NCBI GenBank assembly: GCA_026936325.1
Contig: JAPTHN010000042.1
Coordinates: 2,790,001-2,854,000 of the forward strand
Reading direction: 5' to 3'
Source: Platynereis dumerilii
Taxonomy: Eukaryota; Annelida; Polychaeta; Phyllodocida; Nereididae
DNA: 64,000 nucleotides
Below, one piece after another: positions 61,020 to 64,000 of the stretch (positions are counted from its first letter, which is position 1; every line of letters begins with the position of its first letter). The translations under genes were made by a program, and so were the position numbers. The notes beneath the pieces were generated by a model. The model made no database searches. It worked only from the letters and a program-made list of their open reading frames with translations, and was not told the origin of the DNA.

Positions 61020-62500
61020 AAACAAGCCATACATCGGACATGTTAAATTAACGCACGCAGTAAAATTTTTGAAGATTTGTAGTATATTTAAAAGACATCC
61101 TGAAGCGATCTTTTGTTGGATTATTTAATTTGTCATTCATAGATATAGATATACAGTAAATGAGGTATTTATATTTGTATTCAAATTGCATGCCTTGTCT
61201 GAAATATTGACTCCGCTCCATCATCAATGTGCAATATGACAAAGAAAGATACCATTTTTGACCATTTTTAGAAATATGTATGCTGTGATAAATGATCATA
61301 AATCCAATGGCAACATAGACAATAATTAGAAACCAATCAGATTAATGAATCACTGCTGAAATAAGAACTGCTTGTGGCCTTGAGATATACATATTCTATC
61401 TGGATCGAATGCTTCTTTTTTTCATAGTCCTTTTCTGAACAGTCTGATGCAGTTATAAAGCATAAGCTAATTAATAAGTGACTAACTTTAAAACATATAT
61501 TGAATAGTGGGAAGAGGGAATGGTAAAACAATGTTCAGTGAATTGAAAATTTTAAACCAGACTCATATTCAAATAACAATATTACATGTATATAATAGCA
61601 GACAAGCTGAGTATCTTTTATTTTACAAATTTGAATTTTAAATACACAACCGATTCTACTTCCTTTTCACGCTTAATAGACAGAGTTAGGTGACTGCTAG
61701 AAATATTTTTCAAATGATTTGAACAATTTTGAGGTTTTGGGAGCATACACTTGAAAAAAAAGAAGCAAAATCGATGTTATTCGAATAGAGGCAATTTAAG
61801 AATATTACTTGACAGTAACAACATGTAATCACAATTTTTCAATGTGAATGTTAGCCAAATGATGCAGTGCTAATGTTTTGAGCACAATTATTTGAAAATT
61901 AAACTTTCGTACTGTTGTTCCACTTACCATGTTGCTTTTGTATAATTTCGTCAGACACCAATATATATTCAAATATATGGTGTAAGTCAACTTTGCCTGA
62001 ATGAAACTTGATGAAAGTCACATGGAATATTTGTCAGCCCAAACCAATGATTACATAGAAAGGATGCACAGTTGGGCCCAAAAGTTTTTGTACTACTGCG
62101 AAATAAGCTACTTGCATAATTTCGTCAGATGCGGTGTAGTGACCTGATTGATGAGTGCTGTAACTCAGTAGGGCATACCTCACAAATTGCTTATGAGTCA
62201 CAGTGAATACAAATACAATGGCATGCATATTGGATAGGGGTGTATCCTCACAAGGAACACGTCAGTGCAATTCTGTAAGCACTAAGTCTTGTCATTCGTG
62301 ACTTTATAGTAAATAAAAGAAATGACCGGCATACATATGCATCATGTCAGAGAGTTGATTTAATAAGTCTCATGAACTTACAAATATCTCCTTTTTGCAG
62401 GAATGAGAATTCAATAAATAAACAAAAATAGGATAATTTCTAAGACAATGATATTAAGTAATTATGTTAAATTTTATATGGCTAAGACCTTCACCATAGG
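61020..62500. other. AT-rich sequence with a possible single Tc1-like end
   Basis: CAGTTGGGCCCAAAAGTTTT at about 62069 resembles a Tc1-type terminus, but no matching opposite end was found. TATAATTTCGTCAGAC-like words occur near 61940 and 62113. There is no gene. Confidence 0.35.
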
Positions 62501-62544
62501 TTTAGGTATATTTGCACAACATCAATATTCTTTAATGCTTAAAA

Positions 62545-63790
62545 TCATCTGTCATTTTATGTAAAACGAGCAAAAATGATCAAATGCTCTTCACAGGAAA
62601 AATGGCATTTCATTCATAACCCATAATGAAATGAGCATGGAGTGTTATACATGTAGTAATATTCATAGTGTCTCATGCAAATTAGCATTTATGATCTTCA
62701 GGAGAAAATAAGTATAAACGGATGATTCTCAATCACCCAGTTGCACTCATTTTGCAAAGACTGTGCGACCAAATACGGTGTTGGACGTCCGCTGTACATC
62801 TTCTAGAATCTTGTCTAGCTGCTCAATTTATATGGCTCTGCAAAATATGCAGTAGTTTACCTGCCCACTATATTGTCTAGAGGTTATACACCTATATGAG
62901 ACTGTTTGAGTTTCTTGTCACAACGATATAAATTCGCAATTGGCACAAGTATAATATCTTACAAGTTCTTTCCTCTTCGTACAAGAATTCACATTTCTCT
63001 TTTCAGAAAAAACTCACATTTAAGAATTTTGATGGATACACTCTAAAAAATGTCGGGACAAAATTGGTTTTTTAGATTCAAAATGGTTTTTGAAAAACCA
63101 AATTTCAATGCAAAAAACCAAAATGGATTTTTTTTAATAAAATGCAAAAAACCAAAATGGATTTTTTTAAAAATCCATTTTGGTTTTGCATTGAAATTTG
63201 GTTTTTCAAAAAACCATTTTGAATCTAAAAAACCAATTTTGTCTGAATTTTTTTAGAGTGTACCTACATATAGTGATGGAAGATTGTAACATTGGAATTA
63301 ATGCTGCAATTCATCATACTGTTAAATGGTGTGCAATTCTTGATGCAAAGACTTCTGAAAAGTAGGAAATTGAAACTCTTTGAAGGAAGAAAAGAAAAGA
63401 GAATACAATATGTAGTTCTTGAGAAGATGTGGAGTGATGAATACTTAAAAAATTGGATAACTTTTCATCTTGAGAATAGCAATAACATTTCGTAACAACG
63501 GGCGGTTTTCAACTGTGTTAACAGATCATTTGCTGTTGTTGTCTCATTTCTCTTTAGATCTCTTGCAGTATTTTGCTTCTCAAACATTCATGTGGCATCA
63601 TCTTGTGCAAATACTTTCGAATCTATTTTTATGGCTACTAGAGACCAGTGCCTCTCAGACAAACTCTGAATCATTGAGGATGTGTAGACATGCCTCTGCT
63701 TGAAATCCCATCTCAAATCAATGTCTCCCTCTTGAAACCAACTATGGAACACCTGTTCTGGACGCGATGTTACACATTTAGCCCACTTGA
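62545..63790 (+). repeat. Short member of the local duplication
   Basis: A compact copy of the 57.9-61.0 kb order. Landmarks are at 62575 (TCAAATGCTCTTCACAGGAA), 63300-63370 and 63573-63740. It carries its own MITE at 63039. Confidence 0.65.
63039..63260. mobile_element. Palindromic MITE, CACTCTAAAAAA family, copy 3
   Basis: The ends CACTCTAAAAAATGTCGGG and TTTTTTTAGAGTG are flanked by TA (63037-63038 and 63261-63262). It is longer than copies 1 and 2: an extra inverted section of CAAAAAACCAAAATGGATTT makes it a nearly perfect hairpin. The 68-codon frame inside is not a gene. Confidence 0.85.
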
Positions 63791-64000
63791 CGGATATTTT
63801 ACTTGCCCAGCACAGACACTGATACAAGGGGCCACCAATTTAACCTCCAATACGAATGACATCCAACTGAGAATTTGTTCATGAATGTTCACTGAAACAT
63901 TTGGTTACCCCAACATAAGCATTTTAGTTGGCGAGCATTTGTTGTATGTTTCAAAAATGTGAGAAGAAATTTTTGTTAGATAATTCCAATTGTCATGTAC

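Larger units (their letters stand above)
57920..61020 (+). repeat. Long member of a local duplication (partner 62.5-63.8 kb)
   Basis: Three landmarks recur in order at 62.5-63.8 kb: 57960-58110 (TCAAATGCTCTTCACAGGAA), 59290-59420 (GCTGCAATTCATCAT), and 60860-61020 (CATTCATGTGGCATCATCT, then CTCAGACAAACTCTGAATCA). This member is larger because it holds MITEs and SINE pieces. Confidence 0.65.

Noticed and set aside
62069-62095. A second Tc1-like transposon
   Set aside because: Only one possible end was found; no matching opposite terminus or transposase.
63050-63256. A 68-codon Lys/Phe/Asn-rich frame
   Set aside because: It lies wholly inside the palindromic MITE.
1-64000. LTR retroelements or other virus-derived copies
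   Set aside because: No long terminal direct repeats, gag/pol, integrase or capsid-type reading frames were recognised; both reverse transcriptases are LINE-type.

Overview
This is AT-rich eukaryotic DNA with almost no recognisable host coding sequence and a very high load of decayed repeats. I saw no rRNA gene, no bacterial-type gene and no convincing host exon. Jockey/CR1-type LINEs, tRNA-derived SINEs, many TA-flanked inverted-repeat elements, the recurrent AGGCCTA word and NR/YY1-type satellites point to a marine invertebrate. An echinoderm or other invertebrate deuterostome is my guess, from pattern familiarity only.

0-4 kb holds intergenic sequence with a tRNA-derived SINE, a large palindrome, a cluster of CRE-like sites and a short palindromic MITE. 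4.1-29.8 kb is a tandem, partly rearranged array of one repeat unit. The unit is a flank block (called B here) followed by an inverted-repeat-bounded segment (called element I). A partial copy and rearranged B pieces lie at 4.1-9.7 kb. Three fuller units follow at about 9.6-17.3, 17.3-23.4 and 23.4-29.75 kb. Each unit carries different later insertions: a 4-kb foldback element in unit 1; a MITE, a Tc1-like element and an 0.9-kb inverted-repeat element in unit 2; a MITE, a LINE fragment and two short elements in unit 3. The partial copy is broken by another LINE. Three short reading frames recur across unit copies, largely without frame breaks, so the unit may descend from coding DNA.

30-35 kb is decayed repeats, SINEs and a TTCTC microsatellite. 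35.1-45.6 kb is a nested structure: an outer TA-flanked inverted-repeat element holds a 9.5-kb element flanked by TTAA. The arms of the inner element are near-identical inverted copies. They contain a ~540-bp tandem repeat studded with nuclear-receptor half-sites. The spacer holds a ~145-bp satellite carrying YY1-like motifs and a 14-bp minisatellite. 45.6-64 kb is more decayed repeats: local direct and inverted duplications, several TA-flanked MITEs, a ~540-bp purine tract and a 23-base assembly gap inside a hairpin element.

No genes work together here in a pathway sense. The logic of the window is nested insertion plus local duplication. The two LINE ORFs are the only long coding sequences whose family I can name.
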